Assembly (NCBI RefSeq): GCF_014200455.1
Contig: NZ_JACHBW010000037.1
Coordinates: 1 to 34,454, forward strand
Direction of reading: 5' to 3'
DNA: 34,454 bases
Origin: Paraburkholderia bannensis
Lineage (GTDB): Bacteria; Pseudomonadota; Gammaproteobacteria; Burkholderiales; Burkholderiaceae
Shown here: positions 33,205-34,454 of the stretch, piece after piece
Layout of the letters: each line of letters begins with the position of its first letter
Position numbering within the stretch: the first letter of the stretch is position 1
Notes under the pieces: model-generated
Database searches by the model: none
Seen by the model: only the letters and a program-made list of their open reading frames with translations
Told to the model about the DNA's origin: nothing
Made by a program: the position numbers and the translations under genes

Positions 33205-34299
33205 TCGCCCCTGAACAATTCGTTTTGGCCGTCGTCGGCGTCAGCCGGCGGATGCTCTCCGATCGACCGGGATGAACAGGGCGATGAGAACAAAGGCGTA
33301 AAAAAGCCGCAGCTTCCTCAGGATTATCCGCAGGTTGTGACCGGCGCCGCATAGTACAGCGTGCATCGCGTCACCGAGCGCTCCCTTCAGCCAGTTCCGA
33401 TCGAGTTTGCCATCTGTCTTCATGTGGCCGATGGCTGGCTCAATCGCGCTGCGCCGTCTGATCATTGCCCGTAATCCGCGCGTGATGCCTCGCCGCAACC
33501 CCGGGTGGTAGATCTTCACACCTTCGATGTCTACGCCCTTGTAGCCGCGGTCCACGACGGCGATTTCTGGCGTGACGTCGCTCAGGATCTCCGCCTGCTC
33601 CAGCGCCTCTGCGAGCGTGTGACCATCGTACGGATTGCCCGGCATCGAGCGCATGCCAACAACCAGGCCTTCCTTGTGCGTCGTCGTGATCGACACTTTC
33701 ACCCCGAACTCATATGGGGTGCGCGCCTTGCCCTTGGCCAGACACTCCACCTCTGGCGCATGCAGTGCGTAGAGCTTGTTTTTGTCCTTTGTCTTTTGCG
33801 ACAGGATCCGCTTCGTGCGCCCAATCAGTTCCTGCAGGTCCGCGCGATCGCCTTCGCAGACCGCATCGATCTGCCTTTCCACGTCACGCATCACCCGGCC
33901 CACACGCGAGCGCAACGTACGCAGCACTTTCTTCATTCGTTTGTACTGCTTCGCATGAGCGTAGCGGCCAATCTGACGCGCCAGGTGCGGCGCCTCGCGG
34001 TTGTAGTTCTGCCTCAGCTTCAGGCCGTGCCGCGCTGCGGCCTTCACCAGATGTTCGCGGCACCGTTCAAGGAGTCGCGAATCGGTCGGGTGTGCGATCG
34101 CTTTCTGCATGACCGTCGTGTCGACAATCACGCGCTTCACGCTTGCGGCCTTGATCACGCCAGCACGCTTTGCCGCTTCGATTGTTTCGGCCAGCAACTC
34201 TTCGACACCAGCCTCGCCCAACCGCTTGCGCCAGCGCGTCAGGCTCGACGGATCGATCGGCGGCTCGGTCTGCAGGTACGTCTCGCCGGTGAATACCTG
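33205..34299 (-). mobile_element. IS5-type insertion sequence, truncated at its 5' side
   Basis: One end lies between the GH28 break (about 33203) and the transposase stop at 33241. The other side is broken at about 34300, where transposase similarity stops. The exact terminal repeats cannot be set from this copy. Confidence 0.65.
33241..34299 (-). pseudogene. IS5-family DDE transposase, N terminus missing
   Basis: The recognisable transposase begins at QVFTGETYLQTEPPIDPSSLTRWRKR and runs to the end. The DDE triad is present in the open frame: Asp94 (VIVDTTV), Asp284 (AVVDRGYKG) and Glu321 (RSAIEPAIGHMK), numbered from the first ATG at 34401. The 34 residues before Gln35 do not resemble the family (normally a few dozen residues ending in PYWQ precede this point), so the current start is a chance fusion with foreign sequence. 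A complete element would have a protein of about 440 residues. Probably inactive. Confidence 0.72.
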
Positions 34300-34412
34300 A
34301 TTGCGGTAGGAATACCAGTTACCCGATACCCCCCGCTTAGATCCGAACGTGCCCAATTTAGAGCGGCTAACACAACCTGGACATGAGGCCATGAAAGCCA
34401 TATCCTGGCGGC
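34300..34412. other. junction between two insertion sequences
   Basis: The sequence holds neither recognisable transposase and includes AGAGCGGCTAACACAAC at 34353-34369, a plausible inner end of the next element. The exact border cannot be fixed here. Confidence 0.4.
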
Positions 34413-34454
34413 ATGGCCAGACGAAAAATCAGTAACGAGTTATGGTCGGCGCTG
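34413..34454 (+). CDS. start of a second IS5-family transposase (runs out of window)
   Basis: The first 14 codons read MARRKISNELWSAL, matching the usual N terminus of the short-orfA IS5 (IS427/IS1031-like) transposases, which start with a [KR][KR]-[IA]-[SP]-[ND]-[ED]-LW pattern. Only the first 42 bases are visible, so the identification is moderate. Confidence 0.6.
   Translation, partial: MARRKISNELWSAL

Noticed and set aside
1..34454. CRISPR arrays, tRNA and rRNA genes
   Set aside because: No regularly spaced repeats with unique spacers and no tRNA or rRNA core sequences were found by reading.

Overview
The window looks like a chromosome segment of a high-GC betaproteobacterium, most likely Burkholderiaceae (Paraburkholderia, Caballeronia or Burkholderia type). 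The reasons are the strong GC bias at third codon positions, the Burkholderia-style 2-aminoethylphosphonate (AEP) locus with its own GntR regulator, and many small single-gene units with dedicated regulators. The species assignment is inference; no rRNA or tRNA gene was recognised.

Left part (about 300-6870). A minus-strand operon encodes a complete AEP-type ABC importer: PhnS binding protein, PhnT ATPase, and PhnU and PhnV permeases. A GntR/FCD regulator (PhnR type) and a PhnZ-type HD-domain iron oxygenase follow. The oxygenase keeps all the residues expected for cleaving the C-P bond of hydroxylated AEP, but its usual partner hydroxylase PhnY is not in the window. A Pho-box-like direct repeat and a cluster of TTTGNCAAA motifs lie upstream of phnS. 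A DeoR-family repressor is encoded further upstream.

Middle part (about 7100-20830). This is a mosaic of mostly single genes: a UbiB-family protein that has lost its ATP-binding and catalytic motifs and starts right after four copies of a 7-bp repeat; a DMT/EamA exporter; an L,D-transpeptidase with an Ala/Ser/Thr linker; nadE; an RRM-like small protein paired with an unlisted 45-residue membrane protein; a secreted degenerate HNH-like protein; a DUF1993 protein; a LysE exporter divergent from an AsnC/Lrp regulator; a small helical protein; an IclR regulator; an IlvD/Edd-type sugar-acid dehydratase with a GntR-like LacI-family regulator and a matching palindromic operator; and an isocitrate lyase/PEP-mutase-family enzyme.

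Right part (about 20860-31610). A tightly packed six-gene minus-strand operon encodes a bacterial alpha-2-macroglobulin system of the YfaA-YfaT-YfaS-YfaQ-YfaP type. The 1601-residue macroglobulin carries an intact CAEQ thioester motif. Its partners look like cell-wall enzymes: YfaT has NlpC/P60-like Cys/His motifs and a Tat-like signal, while YfaQ appears to combine a penicillin-binding-protein-like domain, a SpoIID-like domain and an HExxH motif. YfaP is duplicated in tandem. I read this operon as an envelope protease-trap system coupled to peptidoglycan or peptide processing. It is the most interesting system in the window.

Right edge (about 31600-34454). A Tat-exported lipoprotein of the GH28 polygalacturonase family is cut off by an IS5-type insertion sequence. 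That element's transposase is in turn truncated at its 5' end next to the start of a second IS5-type transposase running out of the window.
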